Below, piece by piece: positions 12,204 through 22,532 of a stretch of 35,113 bases of DNA. Numbering within the stretch: the first letter of the stretch is position 1; each line of letters starts with the position of its first letter. A model generated the notes under the pieces. It was not told the origin of the DNA. It worked only from the letters and a program-made list of their open reading frames with translations, and ran no database searches. The stretch comes from Clavulina sp. PMI_390 (lineage: Eukaryota > Basidiomycota > Agaricomycetes > Cantharellales > Hydnaceae), in NCBI GenBank assembly GCA_015039315.1, contig WIDE01000040.1, positions 237,467-272,579 on the forward strand, in the 5' to 3' direction. A program made the position numbers and the translations under genes.

Positions 12204-12738
12204 GGCAAAGTAAGGGCTCAAAGAGAAAGAGAATAATAGTGGCTTTCTGAGAAGGAGTGGATGTCGATTTACAAGACCATGCAAGGTAGATTCGGAGGGC
12301 AAAAAGCGAATTGATGTCCGAGCGTGGGAACCTGGCATCACTCCAAGACGACAACTCTGGAATCACTCAGATGATGCCCCTTTTCTACTTTTGAGTCTGT
12401 ATGTCTTGGATGTGCATCTGCATAATCGATGAATTTTATTCTCTCTTTTCTTTCTGTGTCCTTGTCTCTCTGTCTGTGTCGCGGAGGAAGGAAGTCTTGC
12501 CTTTGTGGTTTTTCCTCTGTCTCTCTCCCTCAGTTGAGCCATGTCCTTGGGTCGGCTGCACCATTAAGCCCATCCCCCATCAGAGACGACTAGCAAGCGT
12601 ACGGCAGCCCACTTTGACGCCCCTCTTCCAACTAGACACTGGAATCGTCATCATCTATCTCTCGTTGCTGCTACTCCTTTACGGGAGGCCTCGTCCTTGC
12701 TCGCTATTCACACTCATCCCCCTCGCGCTCATAGTACC
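12204..12738. promoter_or_regulatory. Divergent intergenic spacer 2 between head-to-head GT18-like copies
   Basis: This 535-bp spacer separates the starts at 12203 (minus) and 12739 (plus). It is recognisably homologous to the spacer at 8847-9362, and it is rich in TCTCTCTTT and TGTCTCTCTGTCTGTGTC pyrimidine tracts before the plus-strand start. The bidirectional promoter role is inferred from layout only. Confidence 0.4.
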
Positions 12739-15022
12739 ATGTCATCGTTCATCACGTCCGCCAACGTGTAAGTACTTCATGAAGCTTGCAGTGGATCCAT
12801 TCCTGACAGCTCTAGTACAGCTTCATTCGCGGTTCGAGCCGCCGAGTCGCTCTTGCCTTCGTAGCTTTCATCATCATCGTCTTCACCCTCTCCAACACAC
12901 CCCATGATGACCTCCGCGGCATACCACACGAATCTTATTATCACGAGGCCATCGTTCAATCATCCCATACTCCCTTCCGCCCCGAATCATGCGATCCACA
13001 CGCATTCCCCAACGACAGCATGCAGAAAACACCAACCCGCCAATTTCGATCTACAACTCATGTTCAGTGCGAGGTCGGGGCGCTATCGCCAATGCAAAGT
13101 TCTCCGCAACTCACTCCTTCATCCACGCGATAAGGTGCGTTTCTCGCCTTACCGATTAGCACCCCACCCGATCGTTGACGCTCGTACTGGATCGCCTCAC
13201 CAGACTTGCAGCCGTCTTGACCATAGCACGACCCTCCGACGCAAAGTGCCATCGGTGCACATACTACTAGGATTATCGACCTTACCCCCTCACTTCCCAC
13301 TATTTCCAGTCATCACATTAAGGCAGTCCACGCCAAGAAAACTGGTGAGAATCTGTCTGGTAAGCTCGTATCACTCGTTCATTCATCGATCCCCGTTCCT
13401 CCTTTCTCTTATCACGCATCAACACTGACGACGAATCTGTCACCCGTACCCCACTGTAAGGCCACCTCAACCATATGCACTTCCACGACGTCATCCTCCC
13501 TTTCCATCATTATGGTCCTCTTGGCTGAAACAACGTTCGTTCCAGATCAAAGCGCTTCGACTGCTCGGCTACACGTTACTGTACGGTAGCACGCCCGATG
13601 ATCTCCAGAAGATGTACCGCGTTCTCGCCGGCAGCACCAACAACGGCGACGGCGTCCCCGCAATCAGGGACAAGCCGAATCGCCCTGTCAGGTCAAGTGG
13701 GAACCCCGACTCGCCGCCTATCTGGAAGTTCTTCAGCTTCCATTTCTGGCCGAATTCGCAGCACCCGCTAGGACATCCGTGGACGCTTTCACCGGAAGAC
13801 TACTCGTCTATTGCTCAAGGGCCTAGGGACACTAATACGTTCCTTGGGTACAGCATCGAGCCGTCATGCGATCTCCAGCCGTTCGTCCCGCACGAAGAGC
13901 GAGTCTCAGGCCGCGTCTACGCCATGACGAAACGTCTCTCCTACTTCGCGCCACAGCCCGAACGCGCCTGGCCACCTTCATTCTTCGCTAGCGCTGCACG
14001 TCGCGTACGAGGCGTGAAGTTCACGATCGGCGCAGCGAACGACACAAAGTTTGCAGCGCACTGGCATCTTGAGATCCCGCAGATGAGCGAGTTTGGTGGT
14101 GAGGGCGTGATGAAGAATTTGGGTCTGTTGGAGAGGGATGCGTTTGTGAAGGAGGTGGCGAAGAGTAAGGTCCTGCTTGGTGTAGGGAGACCTGCGATTT
14201 CTCCAACGCCGTATCAGGCGCTGTGTTTGGGCGTACCGTTTATCAACCCGATCCTCGACGTGAGTGGATTACTTCCAGCTCGGTTGTTTCCCGACACCAT
14301 ACCAATCGCTTACTGACATGTGCCTCGGCATCACACTCAATCTCTCTCTTTGTCAATTGATGGATCGTTCGGATGGCGTAGTGGGACCCACAAGCGCCAA
14401 ACGAACCCAAGACGTGGAACACGCAGCATAACGGCCTCCGCGAGCTCAACCCTCCATACGTCTACAACGTGCACAAAGACGACGAAGTAGGGTTCCTTGG
14501 CGCCATCGCGCGCGCACTCGATACACCCATTCCACGGTCCGTGCTCTCACTAGTAGGTGATATCTTATTTTGACTTAATGACTCGATGCTTTTCTATGCG
14601 TCTTCTTTATCATCCTTGTGATGAATAGATACATCCCGCCTGGAAAATCGCTCGCCGAAGTCGCTGCGCGCCTGCACGCGATCCTGCGGAGAGATTGGCG
14701 ACGGGAGGCAGATGAACTGTTAGGGGAGCAAATACGGAGGAAGAAGGGAGAGGTGTGTATCACTCCATTTGCTCTATCTGCCACCCGGCCCATTGCGATT
14801 GGAGACCTGACGTCTTCTTCTCTCTACGTTTTAATAGAGGTTTACGCTGTAGGCGTGAAGGGTGACGTTGAGCTCGCTTTTGATGACTCACGACGCGTCG
14901 GCATTCATTTTTGGGGCCTAGTTGTACATTTCTATCTGAGTCGATACCACCTATGTCCGCTTTCCTCTACCTTTTGCAATGCAATGGGATGTTCGTCGAC
15001 TCATCCGGCGATCATGTCTTAA
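12739..15022 (+). CDS. GT18-like glycosyltransferase copy B (catalytic half intact, N-terminal half doubtful)
   Basis: ATG at 12739 starts MSSFITSANV, with a GTAAGT intron at 12768-12820. Exon 2 gives a type II signal anchor (RRVALAFVAFIIIVFTLS), then meets an in-frame TAA near 13128 unless a frameshift or unseen splice is allowed. From about 13540 the C-terminal half is clean: IKALRLLGYTLLYGSTPDDL, WKFFSFHFW, PWTLSPEDY, FLGYSIEPSC, LLGVGRP and YQALCLGVPFINPILD to a GTGAGT donor at 14260. It continues from 14382 with WDPQAPNEPKTW, NPPYVYNVHKDD and, after another probable intron, YIPPGKSLAEV. The pattern LEALANG, HPYAEVF and VWTVD of animal MGAT5 (GT18, beta-1,6-GlcNAc transferase, GT-B fold) has clear counterparts. 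The middle exon with the ILNSYQFVSAL motif was not found. A Gln replaces the Glu of gene C in the YEALCLG motif. It may be a pseudogene; the exact 3' end is uncertain. Confidence 0.6.
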
Positions 15023-15391
15023 GATCTTCTTCCAAGACAAGGCGTACTTCCCGCCATGATCAATAGTGGTAGAGTTTGGGCGGTCAAGTCAATATTGCTT
15101 GCCACTCACTCGTGATCCGATCGGTATGTGTGATCATCAGCGATTGGAATTTCTGTGCTGCTCCAGCCAACGCGAATCGATGCTTGTAGCGAAGGGAATC
15201 ACTATTTTGAGATGAAGAATTTAAAGTGATGAGTGCTGAAAAACGTCATAGCTGAAGTTGGTTTTGCGACGTGTGTACACTTACATATGTTTATCATCGC
15301 CTCGGTGCGGACAGACAAACTACACACGCTTCAATCAAACTTTCGATTAGCGCTAAATCTGCATCTTCAACAACCTCTTAGCAGCTGAAAC
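15023..15391 (+). promoter_or_regulatory. Upstream region of NLR-like gene 2
   Basis: The 369 bp between copy B and the NLR gene 2 start hold no gene. CpG is retained here and in the first two exons of gene 2, in contrast to the rest of that gene. The leader just before the ATG is C/A-rich (CATCTTCAACAACCTC). No clear TATA box is seen. Confidence 0.4.
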
Positions 15392-18300
15392 ATGACTGAA
15401 TCTGCTCCTCGATTCTTTGAGATTCGTGGTACGCTATGCCGCATTGCTGGATTTGAATCCGCCTCCCCTTCCTGCTTACCTGCTATGACTAGATGCCAAG
15501 TGCCGAGGTCCCGGTCTTAAGCCATCTAGATCATACCGTCTTTGCCTCAAGTGGATCGAGAAGGATGATCGGAAGAAAAAGGAGATTATATCGCCGGCGG
15601 TCAACCCTATGCCTGAGTCGGACGGAGTTGATCTAGTATGCAAATGGATCAACACTTCACAAGGGAAACGGTCTGTTATTCTATTAAAAGCTGATGCAGC
15701 CCTTCAAGAACACGATTTATGAGGCTTTGATTGTAGAATCTTCACTCAGAATCACCTGCCCTCTGAAATCATGATCAAGCTTCAGTATCAGCACCGTATC
15801 CGACTCTGGGAATCAATTGCTACATTCAAAATGGATTGTATCAATGATTTGGATGCTTCAGGTTGGTCACCACCCAATCAGCCATATTGGATGCTCTTTG
15901 CTTAACATGATCTATTCTGCATGCTGGCTTGCCCTCAGGACACATCCTTGCTGCAATCAATGAGTGTGGGTTCATACTTGAACTCAGGGCCACTGTTGCA
16001 CCACAAGGTCTTGCATCTGTGCCCATCAATCATGTCACCCCCCATGCACATGCTGCTGGTAGCAGTGTTGGGACAATTGGTGGAGAATTGTCAGACAATC
16101 ACATCCAGTCTGCTCTCAATGCTTCCCCACTGGGTGCTCCTGTTCCTGTGTCAGACCAGCAAGTGCATGAGAGGCCCTCAGGGTCCACTCATCTGCTCAC
16201 AAGTGCTGAGACTAGCATGATTGTGGCAGCAGCAGCTGGTAATGTCCATAATCCAAAGTTAAATATTGTATCTGAAGTGATAGATAAGCTGAGTGGGCCA
16301 AGTGATAAACTTGGGTCAATGAGCTCCACAATACAGGCTGGTTTCCCCACTTTGAAGGTCACACTTGAGGGAATCATGAAGATTGGTGACCTTCTTGCAA
16401 AGGTAAGTATATCTACTAATGGTAAAACTATTGGTGGTTGTTTGCAGTTTCTCACAACTTGATTTCTCAGATCCACCCCATTGTTGCAGCTGCCTGGAGC
16501 ATTGTTGATGTGGCATACCAAGTTATCCAAGCCAACAACAGACTCCATACAAATGTGCAGGATCTTATCACTGCAATGAATCTTGCCTGCACCCTTGCCA
16601 AAGACTACACTCCAACAGAGAAACAGGAGAAGCGTAGCACTGATGTGGTGGTGCTGGAAATTCTGTGTGAGGTTGTCCATGGGTCTCAGATTGTGATTGC
16701 TTATGGAAATGTGCAGAAGAAGAGTCAGTGTCATCAGCTTTTTTTGTGCATAGCAGTATTGAGTCACTGATCCCAATTAAATAGCTGGGTCTGTGCTTTT
16801 GGCATATTTCTCAGATTTGGACACTCAAGTTCAAGCCTGTGCAGCTCAACTTGAGGCCCTGCGCATCCAGCTGTCTGACCATGCTACTGGACTTATTTTG
16901 ACTAATGTTGAAGAGATTAAAGGGTACATTCAGCATCTCTGTGAGCATTTTCAGGATTGCATTGTTATTATGCTCATCTTCTATGATTTAGTTGCAGAGG
17001 ATAAAATCCATGACATCAAATATGCTGATGCAGCTGATCTTAAGTTCCGGGATCAAGCTCCAGGCACTGGGTGCCTTGCAGGTACTCGCTCAGATGCCCT
17101 CAGTGCTATTGTGACTTGGGCTGTTGGCGGCCACCAGCCTCCATATGCCAAGCCCCATCTCCACATATTACAACCCACAAAGCAAATGCTCTGGCTCTGT
17201 GGAGTGGCAGGTAGTGGGAAGTCCTCAATTGCTATGTCAGTAGGCAGAGCACTTGATGATCTACATTTGCTTGGTTCCTACTATGGCTTCAGTGCTGCTA
17301 ATCAGGCTGCTTTGAATCCATCCAACCTCTTCTCAACAATCTCAGTTCACCTTGTCAAGGAATACCCCATACTTCAGCCAGTGATCCTCAACATTCTTGC
17401 AACATGCTCAGCAAGGAAACGAGAGTCAACCAATCCAAACGTGCAATTAGAGACTTTCCTTGTCCCACTCCTTAATGCGCTGAGCTCACAGGCCCTCCCA
17501 ATACATACTGTGATCATTATTGATGCTCTTGATGAGTCTGGGACTGCTGAAGCACGACAAGAGCTTCTCACATGCCTTATGGATTTGGCCCCAATGCTGC
17601 CTCCAACTGTTCATATCTTGGTTACAGCCAGGTTTGAGTCGGATATCCAACAAGCAGTCACAACTGCTGTTGGAGGCATGGCTTTACTCAAAATGGAATC
17701 CATCCCCCACATTTCCACTGAGAATGACATCAAGCTGTATGTGCACCACAGACTTAGGGATGCATTTTTGGTGGAGGCCACAAAATATGCTGACCAGCTT
17801 GCTCAGCTAGCTATCAAATCTGAACAGTCCTTTCAATGGGCATCTACTGCATGCAATTTTATTAGGGGTTCTGGAAAGCATGATAAATGGAAAGCCAAAG
17901 CGAATCTGGACATCACCCTTACATCCCATTCAAGCTTGTACAGCCTGTACACCACTGTGCTTGAATCTATGCTGGGCAAGAACCCACCACCTATGCTTCA
18001 ACAGATCCTTGGCATGTTGGTTGTTGCCCAGGAGCCTCTGTCACTGCAAACATACCTCAAGCTGGCTCATGACCATCTCCCCCCATCTGACAATGTTGAA
18101 CAAGAAGCCCATTACTTGGTGCAGTCATTGGGATCACTTGTTTTGGGCACAGAGAGCCTCCATACACCTTTGATCCCAATGCACACTTCATTTACTGATT
18201 TCTTGCAAGATGAGGAGCAGAGCAAAAAATATTTCATGGATATTGCTGTCTTTGAACTCATCATGGCCACTGGCTGTCTTCATGTGATGTTTCAGCCAAA

Positions 18301-20906
18301 TGATGGTCTGAGATTCAACATCTGCAAGCTAGAATCCTCCACTCAGCTCAACTCTGAGGTACCCAACCTTTCTACCCTTGTTCAAGAACACATTGGAGAT
18401 GCTCTTGCTTATTCATGCCATTTCTGGGCTAATCATTTCACCAAGCTGAAGGCAGAACCAGCAAGAAATTTAGTCCCTAGGATCATAAGTCTTCTCTCCT
18501 CCAGGAAACTCTTGTATTGGCTAGAGGTGATGAGTTTAACTGGTTCATCATTTGGAGATGCACTGAATGTGCTAGCCATGAGCAAGATGCTGGTATGCAG
18601 AAACACTTGGATTGTTTTGAGTAGAGGACTTACACTCAATAATATGATAGAGTGAAAGTGCACTAGAGAGCAGAGTGAAAGAAGCAATCACTTTCACATC
18701 ATTTTTTGTTGTGCCCATCAGCTTGAGTGTGCCACACATCTATCTGAGCACTCTACCTTTCATACCCACATCATCATCATTGATCTCTCTGAAAAGAGAC
18801 TTCTCTCACTTACTTGAGGTGCAGGGCAGTGTTGCAGAGCAGTGGCCTGCACTGAGGCACACATACTCTATGGGAAGCTCAGTGTGGGCGGTAGCATATG
18901 CCCTGAATGCTCCTCTGATAGCAGTGGGACTGCAAGATGGACTAGTGGTGCTATGGAATGCCAGGACAGGAAAACAACAAGGGAAGGCACTTGTTGGGCA
19001 CAATGGTCCGGTCTACAGTATTGCAATTTCGCCAGATGGAACTCTGCTGGCCTCTGGGTCCAAGGACAAGAGCATCCAGCTGTGGGATGTGCAGTCCCAG
19101 GCATCCAAGGGCAAAGCTCTGACAGGTCACAGTAGCTCAGTTTTCTCTGTTGCATTCTCACCAGATGGTACTCTGCTGGCCTCTGGCTCCGCAGACACCA
19201 CCATCCGGCTGTGGGATGTGGACTCCCAAGCACCCAAGGGTCAAGCTCTCAGAGGTCACAGTAATTCAGTTTACTCTGTTGCATTTTCACCAGATGGAAC
19301 TCTGCTAGCCTCTGGTGCTGATGACAAGACTATCCAGCTGTGGGATGTGGACTCCCAAGCACCCAGGGGTCAAGCTCTCAGAGGTCACAGTAATTTGGTC
19401 TACTCTGTTGCATTTTCACCAGATGGAGCTCTGCTGGCTTCTGGGTCCAAAGACAAGACTATCCAGTTTTGGGATGTGCAGTCCCAGGCCCCCAAAGGTC
19501 AAGCTCTTGCAGGCCACAGTGAGTCAGTTGCATCTGTTGCATTCTCACCAGATGGAACTCTGTTGGCCTCTGGCTCTGCGGACAACACTATCCAGCTGTG
19601 GGATGTGCAGTCCCGAGCTCCCAAAGGTCAAGCTCTGACAGGCCACAGTGATTCAGCTAGGTCTGTTGCATTCTCACCAGATGGAACTCTGTTAGCATCT
19701 GGTTCTGCAGACAAGACCATCCAGCTGTGGGATGTGGACTCCCAAGCACCTAAGGGTGAAGCTCTCAGAGGCCACACTGATCCAGTTCTGTCTGTTGCAT
19801 TCTCACTAGATGGAACTTTGCTGGCCTCTGGCTCTGTGGACAAGACTATCCAGCTGTGGGATGTGGACTCCCAAGCACCCAGGGGTCAAGCTCTCAGAAG
19901 TCACAGTAATTCAGTTTACTCTGTTGCATTTTCACCGGATGGAACTCTGCTGGCTTCTGGGTCCAAGGACAAGACTATCCAGATGTGGGATGTGCAGTCC
20001 CAGGCCCCCAAAGGTCAAGCTCTGACAGGCCACAGTGAGTCAGTTACATCTGTCGCATTCTCACCAGATGGAACTCTGCTGGCCTCTGGCTCTGTAGACA
20101 AGACCATCCAGCTGTGGGATGTGCAGTCCCAGGTACCCAAGGGCAAAGCTCTCAGAGGCCACAGTGATCCAGTTGTGTCTGTTGCATTCTCACCAGATGG
20201 AACTCTGCTGGCCTCTGGCTCGGTGGACAACACCATCCAGCTGTGGGATGTGCAGTCCCAGGCATCCAAGGGCAAAGCTCTGACAGGCCACAGTAGGGCA
20301 ATCTGGTCAGTTGCATTCTCACCAGATGGAACTCTGCTGGCCTCTGGCTCTGGAGACAAGACCATCCAGCTGTGGAGTGTGCAGTCCCAGGCTCCCAACA
20401 GCCAAGCTCTGACAGGCCACAGTGGTTCAGTTTTCTCTGTTGCATTCTCGCCAGATGGAAGTCTGCTGGCCTCTGGCGCTGCAGACACCACCATCCAGCT
20501 GTGGCATGTGACAACCTACATGGCTTCTGGAAACCCTTTTGTAGGCCATACTGGTCCCATCATGTCCATTGCCTTCTCACCAACTGGTAATATGCTTATC
20601 TCTGGCTCCCTGGACAAAGCCATTTACTTTTGGGCAATATCCAACTTAGAACCAATCAGTCTAAACTTTCCTGCTCAACACCAACTTACTGTCCATGGGT
20701 CCTTGAATCAGATGCTCAATAATGGATGGTTGAATCATCCAGATCTTGGCCTCATTGCATGGATCCCTCCAGCATATCATACCAATCTACCAGACACCCG
20801 GCTTCTTGGAACCATTGCCCAGAACAGGAAGCCTGTAATAGACATTGACTTCAGTTGTATGGCGTTGGGGACTAAGTGGATAAACTGCCATGGTGTTTCT
20901 CATTAG
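15392..20906 (+). CDS. NACHT-WD40 NLR-like STAND protein, gene 2 (8 exons, 1689 aa)
   Basis: Exons are 15392-15428, 15493-15670, 15737-15861, 15939-16402, 16471-16723, 16785-16940, 16992-18592 and 18651-20906; total coding length is 5070 nt and the frame is continuous. The intron at 15671-15736 uses a weak GTCTGT donor; without it a TGA at 15720-15722 would end translation. Domains: a C2-like N-terminus (1-112, FFEIRDAKCRGPGLKPS), a helical region (113-352), NACHT with P-loop GVAGSGKSS (about 475-483) and Walker B VIIIDALDES (about 578-587), a helical arm to about 938, 14 WD40 units (about 1011-1602), and a tail with HPDLGLIAWIPPAYH. Such proteins are cytosolic sensors in which WD40 ligand binding is thought to trigger NACHT oligomerisation and a defence or cell-death response. 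The effector type at the N-terminus is unclear. It is the intact paralogue of gene 1, with three exons of equal length. Confidence 0.85.
18867..20640 (+). repeat. 14 WD40-coding tandem units of 129 bp, highly homogenised
   Basis: Units start at 18867 and repeat every 129 bp; the second starts at 18996, the third at 19125 and the fourteenth at 20544. Units 2-13 share the frame VAFSPDGTLLASGS and TIQLWDV almost unchanged, also at DNA level. Unit 1 is degenerate and unit 14 leads into the tail. Residues between GH and VAFSPDG vary strongly (SSSVFS, SNSVYS, SESVAS, SDSARS, TDPVLS, SRAIWS), as does the residue before D in GS-x-D (A, K, V, G). Fourteen units fit two seven-bladed propellers. Confidence 0.92.
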
Positions 20907-21147
20907 TTTATTGTCCATTTTTGCGTCTATTCCCCATGCTTTTGATCATGCTGATTACAGCACATGCTAATTTACTGTTGTTGATATATAACATTCTCCT
21001 TTCTAGATGAAGTCTCTGATCTATCCTGTGCTCCCATTGCCTACTCTCCACCAATCATCCTTGTTGTGCCTGATGTAAATATACCCATGTACCACTCATT
21101 CATCCTATCTCAACTGACTGGGCACATCCAATGTGTGAAAAAGTGGT

Positions 21148-21345
21148 TGTTTCCCAGAGATTCCCTTTTGATTCCCAGAGATGGGTATTGATTCCTGGAG
21201 CAAGGTATTGATTCCCAAAGGGAGGTCTGATTCCCCTTAGCTGAAGTATTTTGCCTTTATCTCTGTCATCTCTATAGCTATTGGAAAACGGTTGGTAGAT
21301 CCTGAAACAAGCTTTTTTCTCTATTGAATGGTGTGAACAGTTGTT
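21148..21345 (+). repeat. Transposon-end-like repeat with 20-bp periodic array, copy 1
   Basis: About five units of the type TGATTCCCAGAGATGGGTAT at 20-bp spacing are followed by a shared unique part containing TTAGCTGAAGTATTTTGC and TATAGCTATTGGAAAA. The whole block aligns with 34891-35095 at roughly 85 percent identity. Several of the differences are CpG against TpG or CpA. Confidence 0.75.
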
Positions 21346-22021
21346 TATATAGAGGTTGATCATCACTTTGCATTCTGATTGTGAGCATACAACAGCACAA
21401 GGTAGAGCATGTTATATTGAAAAAATCCATACAAGTTAAGCAGATGGCTGGGCTCTGTACAGAATATTCAAACCATGCAATCTTGTAAACAAGTCAGCAT
21501 TGGCTGCTGCAGCACTCCATGATCCCTCTAAGATTTTATGCCCATAGGGCATGAGAATGAAAGGCATATATTACTGTGGGTCACAGAGTAGGCTGCTTAC
21601 CTGTTCAGCTTGGCACTAACAACAACAAATAGCACCTCATAGCTCTCACCTAGCTCAGCAGCTTGCAGACACCCTGATACATAGAATCATGACAGGATCA
21701 GCTATTCACAATGGACATGTGTCTTGCCAATATGAGAATCATAGCATAACTTTCAAATCTGACACAAGAAGATTGCCTCCAGTTTGCCACATAACAAAGT
21801 GTTGGAAAGCAGGTAAACCCTCCTAGCAGTTTGGATCCAGTTTGGTTGCAGTTGCCATCTGCATCTGCCAGATGCCATCCAAGTGCAACCACAGTTGAAC
21901 CACAGGTGGGAGGTTGATGAGCACCATCATAAGGAGATAAAGTCTACAACAGTCTAAATGGCTCTTAAGTCTCAAGAGATACCTCTGGAAAAGTCTCAAA
22001 ACCCATCATCAAGACAACATG

Positions 22022-22088
22022 TAGGTTTGATTCCCCAAGCATACAGTATTTTCTCCCTGACATAGGTATTGTTTCCCTGACCAAGGGT
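22022..22088 (+). repeat. 20-bp periodic array, left block
   Basis: Three units related to TATTGTTTCCCTGACCAAGG occur at 20-21 bp spacing directly upstream of a sequence shared with 34453-34475. It is probably subterminal to the same repeat family as the blocks at 21148 and 34891. Confidence 0.6.
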
Positions 22089-22111
22089 CACACCATGACA
22101 AAAGTGATGTA

Positions 22112-22331
22112 TGAAGGGTTATATTGTGAAAGATACATACTCTAATCTACATCATTATAAGACAAAAAATACATGAGTATACCTTGGCCAATTATGAAAC
22201 ACATTCTGGTTATACACAATTTTCAACCTCGTCATTAGGATTTACTCAAAAATGAGCGTCAGATATACTCATGTATTTTGTCTTATAATAATGTAGATTA
22301 GAGTACATATTTTTCACAATATAACCCTTTG
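22112..22331. mobile_element. 220-bp MITE with about 70-bp terminal inverted repeats, TA target duplication
   Basis: The left end reads AAGGGTTATATTGTGAAAG and continues through TACTCTAATCTACATCATTA and TACATGAGTATA; the right end is its near-perfect reverse complement. About 70 bp on each side pair with roughly eight mismatches and a 2-nt gap. TA dinucleotides flank it at 22110-22111 and 22332-22333. A related locus at 34.46-34.49 kb has the same flanks without the element. There is no coding capacity. The TA duplication suggests mobilisation by a Tc1/mariner-type transposase. Confidence 0.85.
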
Positions 22332-22383
22332 TATGGCAAACCTAGTGTCTCATAAGGCAATATGTAATCACTTGAAATATATT

Positions 22384-22532
22384 GTACGATTCACAATATA
22401 TATAGTGTGTTTTCCGTCATATATAATTGTTTTTCCTCATAAATATATGATGGATTGGCTGAGGATAGGTATCTCCGCAACAGCCCCATTAGTGTGCATG
22501 CTGCCAGATGGGGCCTGCTTGCCGCCTATTCA
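22384..22532 (+). repeat. Dispersed repeat, copy interrupted by the assembly gap
   Basis: These 149 bp match 34515-34664 with only five differences by eye, four of them at CpG sites. The copy at 34.5 kb continues beyond this point, so the missing continuation probably lies in the N gap. Confidence 0.9.

Larger units (their letters stand above)
20907..22111. other. Intergenic repeat DNA downstream of NLR gene 2
   Basis: No gene is supported. The stretch contains a right-end-like repeat block (21148-21345), unrecognised AT-rich DNA, and a second 20-bp periodic block (22022-22088) just before the MITE. CpG is rare throughout. Confidence 0.6.

Noticed and set aside
15720..15722. In-frame TGA in the N-terminal part of NLR gene 2 as a second broken NLR
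   Set aside because: A 66-nt intron (15671-15736) removes it, joins the frame correctly and matches the exon boundary at position 46 of gene 1; the weak GTCTGT donor leaves some doubt.
18806..20590. Minus-strand and alternative-frame ORFs over the WD40 array of gene 2 with repeated motifs
   Set aside because: Shadows of the 129-bp coding repeat; the plus-strand WD40 frame explains the periodicity.
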